Shown here: positions 53,453-63,966 of the stretch, in pieces
Numbering within the stretch: the first letter of the stretch is position 1
How the letters are laid out: the number at the start of each line of letters is the position of its first letter
Source: Afipia sp.
GTDB lineage: Bacteria; Pseudomonadota; Alphaproteobacteria; Rhizobiales; Xanthobacteraceae
DNA length: 64,000 bases
NCBI GenBank assembly: GCA_024707075.1
Contig: JANQAK010000003.1
Location: 434,001 to 498,000 of the forward strand
Reading direction: 5' to 3'
Position numbers and translations under genes: made by a program
Notes under the pieces: model-generated
Seen by the model: only the letters and a program-made list of their open reading frames with translations
Databases searched by the model: none
Told to the model about the DNA's origin: nothing

Positions 53453-54016
53453 ATGACGCAATCGCGGCTCCGCATCGAAGGCTACGTGATCCTCTCGGCC
53501 AACGGCATGCTGGCGGACGCCAACCATGTCATGCCCGCGGCGCTGAAATTCGACGCCGACCAGACATTCTTCGAGACCGCGCTCGATCGCGCGGACCTGA
53601 TCGTGCACGGCAGGCATTCCTTCGAGGACCAGCCGCGCTCGCCGCTGCGCACGCGCATCGTGCTGACGCGAACCATCCCTGCTCTCGCCCGCGATCCCGC
53701 CAATCCGAAAGCGACCTTGTGGAATCCGGCGGGCGCGTCGTTCGAGGATGCCTGCCGCCTTGCCGGCGTGACAGCGGGGACCGCCTCGATCATCGGCGGG
53801 CCGAACGTGTTCGAGATGTTCATGGATCGCTACGACGTGTTCTGGCTATCGCAGGCGCATCGCCTGACCATTCCGGACGGCACCGGCGGCTTTCCCGGAA
53901 TCCCGGCTCAGTCGGCGCAGGATATTCTGGCCGCGCACGGCCTCACGCCAGCCGAGACGCGCATGCTCGATGCGGCGCAGGCCGTCGATGTGACGGCATG
54001 GCGGCGGGCCGGGTAG
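53453..54016 (+). CDS. Dihydrofolate reductase/RibD C-terminal domain-like protein
   Basis: A 187-residue protein with RIEGYVILSANGMLAD at the N terminus, ADLIVHGRHSFEDQPRSPLR, RIVLTRTI and SIIGGPNVFEMFMDRYD, matching the RibD_C/DHFR-like NAD(P)H reductase fold. The specific reaction is unknown. It starts 37 bases after the deacetylase gene. Confidence 0.78.
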   Translation: MTQSRLRIEGYVILSANGMLADANHVMPAALKFDADQTFFETALDRADLIVHGRHSFEDQPRSPLRTRIVLTRTIPALARDPANPKATLWNPAGASFEDACRLAGVTAGTASIIGGPNVFEMFMDRYDVFWLSQAHRLTIPDGTGGFPGIPAQSAQDILAAHGLTPAETRMLDAAQAVDVTAWRRAG

Positions 54017-54056
54017 ATGCAGTGATGTCAGATCATTCCATCAGGAGACGATGACC

Positions 54057-54162
54057 GTCATCCTGAGGTGCGAGCTCTTGCGAGGCTCGAAGGATGATAT
54101 GTCACAAAACGCCGTCGCCCTTCGAGGCCTCCGCTTCGCTTTGGCACCTCAGGGTGACGGCG
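54057..54162. repeat. Dispersed palindromic repeat (TCATCCTGAGG family), two halves
   Basis: The first half (54057-54097) begins GTCATCCTGAGGTGCGAG and ends GGCTCGAAGGATGA; the second (54110-54162) begins CGCCGTCGCCCTTCGAGG and ends GGCACCTCAGGGTGACGGCG. The first half is nearly identical to the copy at 31633-31677. It lies between the convergent DHFR-like and chemoreceptor genes. Confidence 0.75.
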
Positions 54163-54212
54163 CATCGAGCATCGATAAAACCATCACGAGATCGATAGCC
54201 CGGCAGCCTGGT

Positions 54213-56308
54213 TTACGCCGCGCGGATCTTGCCGAGGAAGTCGTTGACCTGACCGCGCAACTGCTGCGCCTGAACGCCCAGCGCATCGGCCGCCAGCCTG
54301 ACGTTCTGCGCCGAAGCGCCGGTCGCATCAGCGCCCTCGGTCACTCCGGCGATGTTGTCGGAAACATCCTGGGTGCCCTGTGCAGCCTGCTGGGTGTTGC
54401 GGGTGATTTCCTGCGTGGCGGCGCCCTGCTCTTCCACGGCGGCGGCGATGGCGGTCGCCACTTCGCTGACTTCGGCGATAGTCCCCCCGATGCCCTTGAT
54501 GGCATCCATGGCGTCCTGCGCCACCTTCTGCACGGCGGCGATCTGCTGGGAGATGTCCTCGGTCGCCTTCGCGGTCTGGCTGGCGAGCGACTTCACTTCA
54601 GATGCCACGACGGCAAAGCCCTTGCCGGCTTCGCCCGCGCGCGCGGCTTCGATGGTGGCGTTGAGCGCGAGCAGATTGGTCTGTCCGGCAATATCGTTGA
54701 TCAGGCCAACCACATCGCCGATCTTGCTCGCGGTCTCGGATAGGCCCTGAACGGTCACATCGGTCTGACGCGCCTGATCGACGGCGCGGCTGGCAATCGT
54801 CGCCGCGTGCGTGACCTGACGGCTGATGTCGTTGATGGACGAACTCAGCTCTTCCGAGGCGGCGGCAACGTTTTGCACATTCGCCGAGGCGATGCCGGAG
54901 GCTTTCGCCACGATCTGGACCTGCGATGTGGTTTGCTCTGCGACCGCTGACATGCTTTCCGAAGTCTGGCTCATCTGGTCGGAGGCTCCCGCCAGCGCAT
55001 CAAGCGCTTCACGGACCTGTAGCTCGAACGCTGCGATATGGGATTCAATCGCCTGCTGGCGTGACGCGCGCCGCGCGCATTGCGCTCGCGCTGCTCGGCC
55101 TCGATGCGTTCCTTTTCCACCGCGTTCTGCTTGAACGTCCCCAGCGCGCCGGCCAGCGCGCCGATTTCGTCGCGGCGCTGCGTGAACGGGACCTCGACAT
55201 CAAGATCGCCGCCGGCGACCTTCAGCATCGCAGCCTGAATGGCTTGCAGCGGCTTGATCACACGGCCGCTCACCGCCGCCATGCTCAGAAATGCGAGGCC
55301 GACCGCGGCCGCAAGAAGAACCAGCTGCAAGATCAGCGCACGCTGGGCCGCCTCGTACAGGCTGACGCCATAGTCCTTGGCGGCTTCCAGCGCGCGTTCG
55401 GCGACGTCCACCGCACTACCCATCCGCCCGACCGTGAGCGGCGTCCATTCCGTGGCGGTGAGTTCAGGTTTCTGACCGGTCGCCAGCGACGAGATCAGCC
55501 GATCGCGCAGCGACATGTATTGCGCATCGAAATACGCCGTCTTGGCAGCCGTCAGCGCGCCCGCCAGTGCAGGCGGCAACTGCATGCCGGCGGCGGAGGC
55601 TTCCAGCGCGGACCATGCCGCGTCCATGCCACCGACGAACTTCGTATAGCTCACCTGGACTTCGGGGCTGACTTTTCCGGCCGCAAGGCCATTGGAGACC
55701 AGCACCGAGGCGTCGCCCGCGGTGTTGCGCAGGATCCAGGCCATCTGCTTGATCATCAGCAGTTGATCGACGACCGGATTGGCGTGATTGACCAGAGCGG
55801 CGAGCTGGTTCGAGACCTTGTCGAGAACGCTGAGGACGGCATTGACCGCGTCGGTATATTCCTTGACCAACGCCGGGCGGCGGGATGCCTTTGGCTTGTT
55901 GGCCGCATCCCAGAATTCCTTTTGCAGGGTGGCCAGCGATTCCGTCTGCCGCGACAATTCCGGCAGCAGCGTATTCTTCCCGGGGAATTCCAGCGGGGCG
56001 AGAAGCGTCACCGTCGCCCGCATCGCCGGCATCTCGGCATCCTGGATGCGCCGAATATACTTGTCCATGTCGGCGTTGATCGTGCTCTCGCCATTCAGCG
56101 TTCGGATCGTCGAAGACCGGTCGGTCCGCAGGTTATGCATGGCCTTGAAGGCGTTGGCGGATGCATCGGCGATGACGGAGATGCGGCCGGTGATTTCGAG
56201 GCTCTTCCACGATTGCCATGCCGACACCGCCAGCAGGCAAATGACGCAGGCTGCCATCACGGCAATAACTGATTTCAAAAGCGCTGTAACGCTGACGCGG
56301 TCGAGCAT
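54213..56308 (-). CDS. Methyl-accepting chemotaxis protein, one frameshift
   Basis: An inner-membrane chemoreceptor. The N-terminal frame (from the ATG at 56308, with GGGGGA upstream) has a first membrane segment ([19 protein letters not shown]), a periplasmic helical sensor of about 300 residues, a second membrane segment ([20 protein letters not shown]) and a HAMP region ([20 protein letters not shown]). The signalling domain lies in another frame and includes [20 protein letters not shown] and [20 protein letters not shown]. The shift lies in GC-rich sequence at about 55063-55080; adding one base (or removing two) joins [15 protein letters not shown], giving about 698 residues. No che genes are nearby. 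Confidence 0.9.
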
Positions 56309-56439
56309 GTCATCCCCCAGAATGGCCCGACTTCTCAACTAACCGTGATAGGTAAATATATGCGTAACTATATTACTGGAGCGCGGCCCGCGCCGGATCG
56401 CAAGGCGCGAAAAAGCGGAAACGGCAGAGCTATCACGGC

Positions 56440-56892
56440 TCAGATGCCGGTATAGCGACTGTCTTCCATCGCGATCTGGCGCGGATAGCCAGCGATGACC
56501 AGCAGCCCGCCGATCAGCGACAGATTCTTCAGGGCATGGATCATGTTGTTGATTCGGTCCGGGCCGGTCATGTCCCAGAAGTTATGGAAATAGAACGTCG
56601 TGACGCCGACGAACAGCACCAGCACCCATGCGAAAAACCGCGTGCCGATGTTCAGCGCGATGAACAGTCCGCCCAGCACTTCCACCGCGCCCGTCAGAAT
56701 CGCGAGCAACTGGGCCGTCTTCATGCCCGTAAGGTCTTCGAGCTGAGCCGTGTACGGGGTCAACAGTGCCGGCAAAGCAACCTTGTCGGTGATCGCCTGC
56801 GCGGTCGATGCAATGTCGAAGAGTTTCGAGGCTCCGGAAAACACGAACAGCACGACAAATAGAACGCGTCCGAGGGTCACGAAAGCTGGCAT
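56440..56892 (-). CDS. DoxX family membrane protein, second copy
   Basis: A 150-residue inner-membrane protein with four hydrophobic segments: LGRVLFVVLFVFSGASKLFD, LTGAVEVLGGLFIALNIGTR, FVGVTTFYFHNFWDM and NLSLIGGLLVIAGYPRQ. The NFWDM motif is shared with the copy at 32246-32623. It lies downstream of maeB on the same strand, about 50 bases away. Confidence 0.87.
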   Translation of the reverse strand: MPAFVTLGRVLFVVLFVFSGASKLFDIASTAQAITDKVALPALLTPYTAQLEDLTGMKTAQLLAILTGAVEVLGGLFIALNIGTRFFAWVLVLFVGVTTFYFHNFWDMTGPDRINNMIHALKNLSLIGGLLVIAGYPRQIAMEDSRYTGI

Positions 56893-56940
56893 GGGCGGCC
56901 CCGCTGGATTCCAATAGAGCCAACTATATAGCAGTTGCCC

Positions 56941-59250
56941 TTAGCCGAACAGCGTCGGCTGCTGCCGTCCCGCGCGTTCCTGCGCCTCGACCGCGGCGAC
57001 CGCCGTCATGTTGAGAATGCCGCGCGCCGTCACCGACGGCGTCAGGATATGCGCCGGACGCGCCGGGCCGATCAGGATCGGTCCCACCGGGAGCGCATCG
57101 GCGAGGATCTTGATCATCTGGTAGGCGATGTTGGCCGCATCGAGGTTCGGCATGATCAGGATATTGGCGGAGCCTTCGAGGCGCGAATGCGGCAGCACCA
57201 GTTGCCGCGACAGCGCGGTCAGCGCGGAATCGCCCTGCATCTCGCCATCGGCCTCGATTTCCGGATGGTCGTTCACCAGAATTTCCGTCGCGCGCCGCAT
57301 CTTCTGCGCCGAACTCGAATCGTAGCTGCCGAAATCCGAGTGGGACAGGAACGCCACCTTCGGCTTGATGCCGAAACGCTGCACATGGACGGCGGCGAGC
57401 GCCGCCATCTCGGCCAGTTCCTCCGCAGTCGGATTGGGCCTGATCTGGGTGTCCGCGATGAAGTACGCGCCCTTGCTGGTGATGACGAGGGCCAGCGCCG
57501 AATAGTCCGCAAGCCCCGGCGTCACGCCGATGATTTCGCGAATGCGCCGCAGATGACTCATGTAGCGGCCATCGACGCCGCACAGCATGGCGTCGGCCTC
57601 GCCGCGCGCCACCGCCAGCGCCGCGATCACGGTCGCATTGGTGCGCACCAGCGTTTTCGCGGCATCCGGCGTAATGCCGTGACGCCCCGCCACGTCGATA
57701 TAGCTCTGCACATAGGAGCGGTAACGCGGATCGTCTTCGGGATTGATAAGGTCGAAGTCGCTGCCCGCCTTGATCGACAGGCCGAAGCGTTCGATGCGCG
57801 ACGCCACAACCGAAGGACGTCCGACCAGAATGGGGCGCGCCAGCTTTTCCTCAAGCACCACCTGCACCGCGCGCAGCACGCGCTCGTCCTCGCCCTCGGC
57901 ATAGATCACGCGCACCGGCTGGGTCTTCGCCTTCGCGAACACCGGCTTCATGACCAGACCCGAACGGAACGCGAAGCGATCGAGCTGCTCGATATAGGCG
58001 TCGAAATCGGTGATGGGTCGCGTCGCGACACCGGAATCCATCGCAGCCTGCGCCACGGCGGGCGCGATGCGCAGGATCAGCCGCGGATCGAACGGCGACG
58101 GGATCAGCGAGCCGGGGCCGAAGCCCTGCGTCTCACCGCCGTCGAACCGCACCACCACATCGGACGGCGGATCGCGCGCCAACTGCGCCAGCGCATCCAC
58201 TGCGGCGCGCTTCATGTCCTCGTTGATCGCGGTGGCGCCGACATCGAGCGCGCCCCGGAAGATGAACGGGAAGCAGAGAACGTTATTGACCTGATTGGGG
58301 AAGTCCGACCGCCCGGTGCAGATCATCGCGTCGGGGCGCACCCTGCGCGCCTCGTCGGGCATGATCTCCGGCGTCGGATTGGCGAGCGCCATCACCAGCG
58401 GCTGGTCCGCCATCTGCTTGACCATCTCGGGCTTCAGCACGTTGCCTGCGGAGACGCCGAGAAAGACATCCGCGCCGCCGATCACGTCGCCCAGCGTGCG
58501 CTTGTCTGTCTTCTGCGCGTAGACGGCCTTCCACTTGTCCATCAACGTGTTGCGGCCTTCATAGACAAGGCCGTCGATGTCGCAGACCCAGATGTTCTTG
58601 CGCTTGGCGCCAAGCGAAACGAGAAGATTGAGACAGGCGATAGCGGCGGCGCCGGCGCCCGAGGCCACGATCTTGATGTCTTCGAGCTTCTTGCCGTTGA
58701 TCATCAGCGCGTTGCGCACAGCCGCGCAGACGATGATCGCCGTGCCGTGCTGGTCGTCGTGGAAGACGGGGATTTTCATCCGCGCCTTCAGCCGCTCCTC
58801 GATCTCGAAGCACTCCGGCCCCTTGATGTCCTCGAGGTTGATGCCGCCGAAGGTTGGCTCCAGCGCCGCCACCGTCTCCACCACGCGGTCGATGGTGTCG
58901 GCGGCGATCTCGATGTCGAACACATCGATGCCGGCGAACTTCTTGAACAGGACGGCCTTGCCCTCCATCACCGGCTTCGACGCCAGCGGGCCGATATTGC
59001 CGAGGCCAAGCACGGCGGTGCCGTTGCTTACGACCGCGACGAGATTGGAGCGGATCGTGAGTTCGGCGGCCATCGCCGGATCGGCGGCAATCGCTTCGCA
59101 GGCGGCGGCAACACCTGGCGAATAGGCCAGCGCGAGATCGCGCTGGTTGGCCAGCGGCTTGGTCGCCTGAATTTCCAGTTTACCGGGCCGGGGAAGTCGG
59201 TGGTAGGACAGCGCCGCAAGGCGAAGTTCTTCGGACAAGTTGGACGCCAT
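56941..59250 (-). CDS. maeB: NADP-dependent malic enzyme fused to phosphotransacetylase-like domain
   Basis: Converts malate to pyruvate, CO2 and NADPH in the cytosol. The 769-residue protein has the malic enzyme half (about 1-430) with [32 protein letters not shown], the nucleotide site [20 protein letters not shown] and [14 protein letters not shown]. The second half (430-769) resembles phosphate acetyltransferase ([40 protein letters not shown]) and is regulatory in known homologues. The ATG at 59250 ([14 protein letters not shown]) has GGGAG upstream. It follows aspS by 85 bases. Confidence 0.95.
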   Translation of the reverse strand: MASNLSEELRLAALSYHRLPRPGKLEIQATKPLANQRDLALAYSPGVAAACEAIAADPAMAAELTIRSNLVAVVSNGTAVLGLGNIGPLASKPVMEGKAVLFKKFAGIDVFDIEIAADTIDRVVETVAALEPTFGGINLEDIKGPECFEIEERLKARMKIPVFHDDQHGTAIIVCAAVRNALMINGKKLEDIKIVASGAGAAAIACLNLLVSLGAKRKNIWVCDIDGLVYEGRNTLMDKWKAVYAQKTDKRTLGDVIGGADVFLGVSAGNVLKPEMVKQMADQPLVMALANPTPEIMPDEARRVRPDAMICTGRSDFPNQVNNVLCFPFIFRGALDVGATAINEDMKRAAVDALAQLARDPPSDVVVRFDGGETQGFGPGSLIPSPFDPRLILRIAPAVAQAAMDSGVATRPITDFDAYIEQLDRFAFRSGLVMKPVFAKAKTQPVRVIYAEGEDERVLRAVQVVLEEKLARPILVGRPSVVASRIERFGLSIKAGSDFDLINPEDDPRYRSYVQSYIDVAGRHGITPDAAKTLVRTNATVIAALAVARGEADAMLCGVDGRYMSHLRRIREIIGVTPGLADYSALALVITSKGAYFIADTQIRPNPTAEELAEMAALAAVHVQRFGIKPKVAFLSHSDFGSYDSSSAQKMRRATEILVNDHPEIEADGEMQGDSALTALSRQLVLPHSRLEGSANILIMPNLDAANIAYQMIKILADALPVGPILIGPARPAHILTPSVTARGILNMTAVAAVEAQERAGRQQPTLFG

Positions 59251-59335
59251 ACCGACTCCCGTATTCTTATTAGCTCTTGTTTGCCCCGGCTTGCGGCGGG
59301 TGCTGTCTAGCCCCGTCTTGCGACGGTTGTACGAT

Positions 59336-61108
59336 TCAGGCCTGCGGCAGATTGAGCCTGATGTGGAGTTCACGCAACTGCTTGAGCGACACATCAGATG
59401 GCGCGCCCATGAGCAGGTCTTCGGCACGCTGGTTCATCGGGAAGAGCGAGATTTCGCGCAGGTTGTTCGTGCCGCAAAGCAGCATGACAATGCGGTCGAC
59501 GCCCGCGGCCATGCCGCCGTGCGGCGGCGCGCCGTACTGGAAAGCGCGATACATGCCGCCGAAGCGTTCGATCACGGTCTCCTCGCCATAGCCCGCGATC
59601 TCGAACGCCTTCACCATTGCCTGCGGGCGATGGTTGCGGATGCCGCCGGACGCAATCTCGTAACCGTTGCAGGCGATGTCGTACTGGAATGCCTTGATGG
59701 TGAGCGGATCCTGCGTCTCCAGCGCCTCGAGTCCACCCTGCGGCATCGAGAACGGGTTGTGCGAGAAGTCGACCTTCTTATCTTCCTCGTTGTACTCGTA
59801 CATCGGGAAGTCGACGATCCACGCCAGCTCGAAGCGGTCCTTGTCGATCAGGTTCAGCTCTTCGCCCAGCTTCGTGCGCGCGAGGCCCGCGAACTTCCAG
59901 AACTTCGACGGATCGCCAGCGACGAAGAACGCGGCATCGCCTTCCTTGAGACCAAGCTGGTCGCGGATCGCGGCAGTGCGCTCGGGGCCTATATTGTTCG
60001 CGAGCGGGCCAGCGCCCTCTCCGCCTTCACGCCACATGATGTAGCCGAGGCCGGGCTGGCCTTCGCCCTGCGCCCATGAGTTCATGCGGTCGCAGAACGC
60101 GCGGCTGCCACCGCCCGGCCCGGGGATCGCCCAGACCTGATTGGCCGCATCCTCAAGCATCCGCGCGAACACCTTGAATCCCGAGCCGCGGAAATGCTCG
60201 GACACGTCCTGCATCACCAGCGGATTGCGCAGGTCCGGCTTATCGGTGCCGTACTTGCGAAGACTTTCGGCAAACGGAATACGCGGCCACTTCTTGGTGA
60301 CGGGCTTGCCCTTGGCAAAGTCCTCGAACACGCCGGTGATAACCGGCTCCATCGCAGCGAAAACATCCTCCTGCGTGACGAAGCTCATCTCGAGGTCGAG
60401 CTGATAGAACTCGCCGGGCAGCCGATCGGCGCGCGGGTCCTCGTCGCGGAAGCACGGCGCGATCTGGAAGTAGCGGTCGAAGCCCGACATCATCAGCAGT
60501 TGCTTGTACTGCTGCGGCGCCTGCGGCAGCGCGTAGAACTTGCCGGGATGAATACGCGACGGCACCAGGAAGTCGCGCGCGCCTTCCGGCGACGACGCGG
60601 TGAGGATCGGCGTCTGGAATTCGAAGAAGCCGGAGTCCTTCATGCGCTTGCGCATGGAGTCGACGATGGCCCCGCGCGTCATGATGTTCTGATGCAGCTT
60701 CTCGCGACGCAGGTCGAGGAAACGGTACTTGAGCCTTATTTCCTCAGGATATTCCTGATCGCCGAACACCGGCATCGGCAGTTCGCCCGCCTCGCCCAGC
60801 ACCTCGATTTCGGCGATGAACAGTTCGACCGTGCCGGTCGGCAAATCGGGATTGTCGGTGCCCTCGGGGCGGCGGCGCACCTTGCCGTCGATCTTCACCA
60901 CCCACTCGGCGCGCAGCTTCTCGGCCAGACCGAACGCCTTGGAATCCGGATCAACCACGCATTGCGTCATGCCGTAGTGGTCGCGCAGGTCGATGAACAG
61001 CAGGCCGCCATGATCGCGGATGCGGTGGCACCAGCCGGACAGCCGGACGTCCTGGCCGATGTCGGCTTCGCGGAGCGCGCCGCAGGTATGGGAACGATAG
61101 CGATGCAT
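59336..61108 (-). CDS. aspS: Aspartyl-tRNA synthetase
   Basis: Charges tRNA-Asp, in the cytosol. The 590-residue length is that of the bacterial type. The anticodon OB domain comes first ([20 protein letters not shown]), then class II motif 1 ([11 protein letters not shown]), motif 2 ([16 protein letters not shown]), the bacterial GAD insertion, and motif 3 ([15 protein letters not shown]). Alphaproteobacterial enzymes of this type are often non-discriminating (AspRS for Asp/Asn); whether this one is cannot be seen. The Asn/Gln pathway genes are not in the window. Confidence 0.97.
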   Translation of the reverse strand: MHRYRSHTCGALREADIGQDVRLSGWCHRIRDHGGLLFIDLRDHYGMTQCVVDPDSKAFGLAEKLRAEWVVKIDGKVRRRPEGTDNPDLPTGTVELFIAEIEVLGEAGELPMPVFGDQEYPEEIRLKYRFLDLRREKLHQNIMTRGAIVDSMRKRMKDSGFFEFQTPILTASSPEGARDFLVPSRIHPGKFYALPQAPQQYKQLLMMSGFDRYFQIAPCFRDEDPRADRLPGEFYQLDLEMSFVTQEDVFAAMEPVITGVFEDFAKGKPVTKKWPRIPFAESLRKYGTDKPDLRNPLVMQDVSEHFRGSGFKVFARMLEDAANQVWAIPGPGGGSRAFCDRMNSWAQGEGQPGLGYIMWREGGEGAGPLANNIGPERTAAIRDQLGLKEGDAAFFVAGDPSKFWKFAGLARTKLGEELNLIDKDRFELAWIVDFPMYEYNEEDKKVDFSHNPFSMPQGGLEALETQDPLTIKAFQYDIACNGYEIASGGIRNHRPQAMVKAFEIAGYGEETVIERFGGMYRAFQYGAPPHGGMAAGVDRIVMLLCGTNNLREISLFPMNQRAEDLLMGAPSDVSLKQLRELHIRLNLPQA

Positions 61109-61265
61109 GAAAATCCTGGAAACCAGCGTCAGAGGGCAGAATCATGAGGTTGAAGCGCAGGGATGCGCGCGCAGGGTTTAGCCGAGCGCAGGGAACGCGG
61201 CAACCGATGTGGCGCATGGAAACCCGCTGAACTCACCAAAAACCGCAGGAAAATCAATGCACCTG

Positions 61266-61281
61266 CCTGCAAATTTGCAGG
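61266..61281. promoter_or_regulatory. Perfect 16-bp palindrome upstream of aspS
   Basis: CCTGCAAATTTGCAGG is a perfect palindrome with 8-bp arms and no loop, 157 bases upstream of the aspS start and 17 bases after the end of the VOC gene. It could be an operator for an unknown dimeric regulator. There is only one copy nearby. Confidence 0.35.
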
Positions 61282-61298
61282 TAGCGCCTCCAGCGCCC

Positions 61299-62165
61299 CT
61301 AGTCGTCCCGCTGGCCCTGCTCGATCCGCTGGCCCTGCTCGATCACGATGGTCGGCACGCCGAAGGTGCCGGTGCGCACCGTGAAGACCCTGGTGCCGGG
61401 CTTGCGGCCCTCGCGCAGTTCGGAGACTTCGAACCCGGCCTCCTGGAGCCGTTCCCGCGTGGCCGCGACGTCCGCCACACGCCAGGAGACGCCAAAGATC
61501 TTGTCGGGGCCATCGCCCTTGCCGGTCTTGAGACTGTGAATGATCTCGAACACCAGACCGCCAATTCGGAAAAACAGAAAGCGCGTCTGCAAGGCTGCGA
61601 CCGTGCGATCGAGCTTCATGTCGAGACCGAGCCGCGCGCCGTAGAGCGCCGCCGCACGCTCGGGATCGGGCGTCGACAGCACGATGTGGTCCAGCGCATC
61701 GACAGTGGCGTCCGCCGTGGCCGGCGACAGCGCGAACGGCTCGGCGCGTTGCAGGAAAAACATCTTCACGCCGCCGGTCACCTTTGCGTCGGTGCGGGTG
61801 CGCTTCCACGTCATCGTGCGTTCCGAACCAAGGTCGCGGCTTTCGCCATCGGAAACGTCTGACGGCGAAAGTCCGAGCCGCGCAAGGCGGTGACGCGCCG
61901 CGCCGATATCCTCGACAGCGAACGCCAGACTCGCGAGGCCCTCGCCCTGCGCATCGAGGACGGATCGCACGCGATCGGCGCCTTCGCCTTCGGCGACAGG
62001 CGCCATCAGTTCGAGCGACGTGTTGGCAAGCGAGAAAACCGCTGTGGCGACGCCTTCTTTCTGCGCGCGCCACACCGGGGCACGGCCGAGCAGCGCCTGA
62101 TAGCCGGCAACCCCGGCTTCAATATCGCGAACGAGAACGACGGCGTGGTCCAGTCCAAGGATCAT
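61299..62165 (-). CDS. VOC superfamily (glyoxalase-like) protein with two domains
   Basis: A 288-residue protein with two VOC modules: LGLDHAVVLVRDIEAGVAGY and, in the second half, DALDHIVLSTPDPERAAALY. These proteins bind a metal and act in dioxygenase, isomerase or glyoxalase reactions; the specific reaction is unknown. The C-terminal tail ends in a duplicated EQGQRI unit from an exact 18-bp tandem repeat. The ATG at 62165 gives the family start; the frame is open to 62285. It lies upstream of aspS. Confidence 0.85.
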   Translation of the reverse strand: MILGLDHAVVLVRDIEAGVAGYQALLGRAPVWRAQKEGVATAVFSLANTSLELMAPVAEGEGADRVRSVLDAQGEGLASLAFAVEDIGAARHRLARLGLSPSDVSDGESRDLGSERTMTWKRTRTDAKVTGGVKMFFLQRAEPFALSPATADATVDALDHIVLSTPDPERAAALYGARLGLDMKLDRTVAALQTRFLFFRIGGLVFEIIHSLKTGKGDGPDKIFGVSWRVADVAATRERLQEAGFEVSELREGRKPGTRVFTVRTGTFGVPTIVIEQGQRIEQGQRDD

Positions 62166-62302
62166 GGCGTGACGGCATCCGAATGAGGAGCCGCACCTGA
62201 TCACAGCGAGGGGCGAAAAGCAGCCCCCAAGGCGGGATGCATGGCTACGTTGAATTTCGCCGGATGCGCCAGCACCGCCTCTCAATTCAAAAGGATCAGG
62301 CC

Positions 62303-62557
62303 CTAGCGATCCTGCCGGCAGCGGCGCTCACGCTTGTTTCTCTTGAGGCGTTCGTCGGGGCGGCAGGCTTCGGAAATATCCAGATCATAGATGTCGCGCG
62401 ACCTGACATCCATATGAAGCGACGGCGTGAGATGAATCTGGGGCCGCGACGGCGTAACGGTGTTGAGGTTCAACTGATTGGCCGAACTCGCCGCCGGGGC
62501 AAGCCCCAAAGCAAACAAACTCACAACGCCGATCCGAATCCACGATTTTCCAGCCAT
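62303..62557 (-). CDS. Small exported protein of unknown function
   Basis: An 84-residue protein with a signal peptide (RIGVVSLFALGLAPAASSA), then a polar mature part (NQLNLNTVTPSRPQIHLTPS; SRDIYDLDISEACRPDERLK) ending in a very basic tail (RNKRERRCRQDR). The start at 62557 (MAGKSWIRIG) is preferred: GGGGA lies nine bases upstream, while it abuts the ATG at 62566. No family was recognised. Confidence 0.6.
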   Translation of the reverse strand: MAGKSWIRIGVVSLFALGLAPAASSANQLNLNTVTPSRPQIHLTPSLHMDVRSRDIYDLDISEACRPDERLKRNKRERRCRQDR

Positions 62558-62817
62558 CACGAACATTCCCCGCGCAACCATTGCGACAACGCCCATTGGT
62601 CGCGTTCGTTGCGCGGCAGGTTCACCCGCTCAGGCCCAGCGCGTTTCCGGGACCAGTTTTCTTCCCGGATAGTGCGTTGCGATATGGCTTTTTCGCCTCC
62701 CGGAAGCGGCGCAACTTCAACATGGAGCAAAAGAATAATCCCGGCCATGCCCTCATGGCCTGCCCGACCGGCCGATTTTCGCATGGAAAAATCCGCTCAA
62801 GGCGCTATTAACCCCGC

Positions 62818-63966
62818 ATGGAAATTATCACGACGACCGGTGAACTCACCGCCCTCTGCAATCGGCTCGCCAAACACAGCGTCATCACCGTCGACACCGA
62901 GTTTTTGCGCGAAACCACCTATTATCCCCTGCTCTGCGTGGTGCAGATGGCCAGCGCGGACGAGGCTGCCGTCATCGACGCCCTCGCCGAAGGCATCGAC
63001 CTCAAGCCGTTCTTCGACCTGATGGCCGACGCCAACGTGCTCAAGGTGTTCCACGCCGCGCGGCAGGACATCGAGATCATCTTTCATCGCGCCGGCATCA
63101 TTCCGCATCCGGTGTTCGATACACAGGTCGCGGCGATGGTGCTCGGCCACGGCGATTCCATCGCCTATGACCAGCTTGTCGAGCGCATCACCGGCCATCG
63201 CCCCGACAAGACTCACCGTTTCACCGACTGGTCGCATCGCCCGCTGACGCAAGAGCAGATCGTCTACGCCGTCGCCGACGTCACCCATTTGCGCGATGTG
63301 TTCGCGGCGCTCGACGCCGACCTCAAGAAGCGCGGCCGCAGCGACTGGGTCAGCGAGGAGATGGACGTCCTCACCTCGCCGAAGACCTACGACTTCCATC
63401 CCGAGCGCGCCTGGGAGCGGCTCAAGACCCGGGTGCGCAAGCCGAAGGAACTCGCGGTGCTGATGGAAGTCGCGGCATGGCGCGAGCAGGAAGCGCAAAC
63501 CCGCGACGTGCCGCGCTCGCGGGTGCTGAAGGATGACGCCATCGGCGACATCGCCACCCATGCACCCACCAGCGTGGAACGGCTGGCCAATCTGCGGTCG
63601 CTGCCGAAAGGTTTCGACAAGTCGAAATGGGGCCAGGACATCGTCGCCGCCGTGAAGCGCGGCCTCGCGCGCGATCCGGCAACGCTGCCGAAACTCGAGA
63701 AGCCGCGCGGCAACAATGGCGGCAGCGCCACGGTGGAACTGCTGAAGGTCCTGCTGCGCATGACGTCGGAGCGCCACGCCGTCGCGAGCAAGGTGATCGC
63801 CACCGTGGACGAACTCGAACAGATCGCCGCCGACGACGACGCCGACGTCGGCGCGTTGCACGGCTGGCGGCGCGAACTGTTCGGCGAGGCCGCGCTCGCG
63901 CTCAAGAAAGGCCGCCTGGCGCTCGCCATCGACAAGGGCCGCGTGGTGCGGGTCGAGCGCGAGTAG
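62818..63966 (+). CDS. rnd: Ribonuclease D
   Basis: A 3'-5' exoribonuclease that trims stable RNA, mainly tRNA, 3' ends. The 382-residue protein has the DEDD exonuclease domain: [11 protein letters not shown] (DxE), [15 protein letters not shown] (Asp), and [16 protein letters not shown] with the Tyr-Asp motif. It continues with the HRDC domains ([18 protein letters not shown] region) as in E. coli RNase D. It is on the plus strand, divergent from the minus-strand gene at 62557, with no strong Shine-Dalgarno at the ATG. Confidence 0.94.
   Translation: MEIITTTGELTALCNRLAKHSVITVDTEFLRETTYYPLLCVVQMASADEAAVIDALAEGIDLKPFFDLMADANVLKVFHAARQDIEIIFHRAGIIPHPVFDTQVAAMVLGHGDSIAYDQLVERITGHRPDKTHRFTDWSHRPLTQEQIVYAVADVTHLRDVFAALDADLKKRGRSDWVSEEMDVLTSPKTYDFHPERAWERLKTRVRKPKELAVLMEVAAWREQEAQTRDVPRSRVLKDDAIGDIATHAPTSVERLANLRSLPKGFDKSKWGQDIVAAVKRGLARDPATLPKLEKPRGNNGGSATVELLKVLLRMTSERHAVASKVIATVDELEQIAADDDADVGALHGWRRELFGEAALALKKGRLALAIDKGRVVRVERE

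Noticed and set aside
56935-59310. Plus-strand frame of 791 codons opposite maeB
   Set aside because: Same reason: composition is typical of the antisense frame of a high-GC gene, and maeB motifs are complete on the minus strand.
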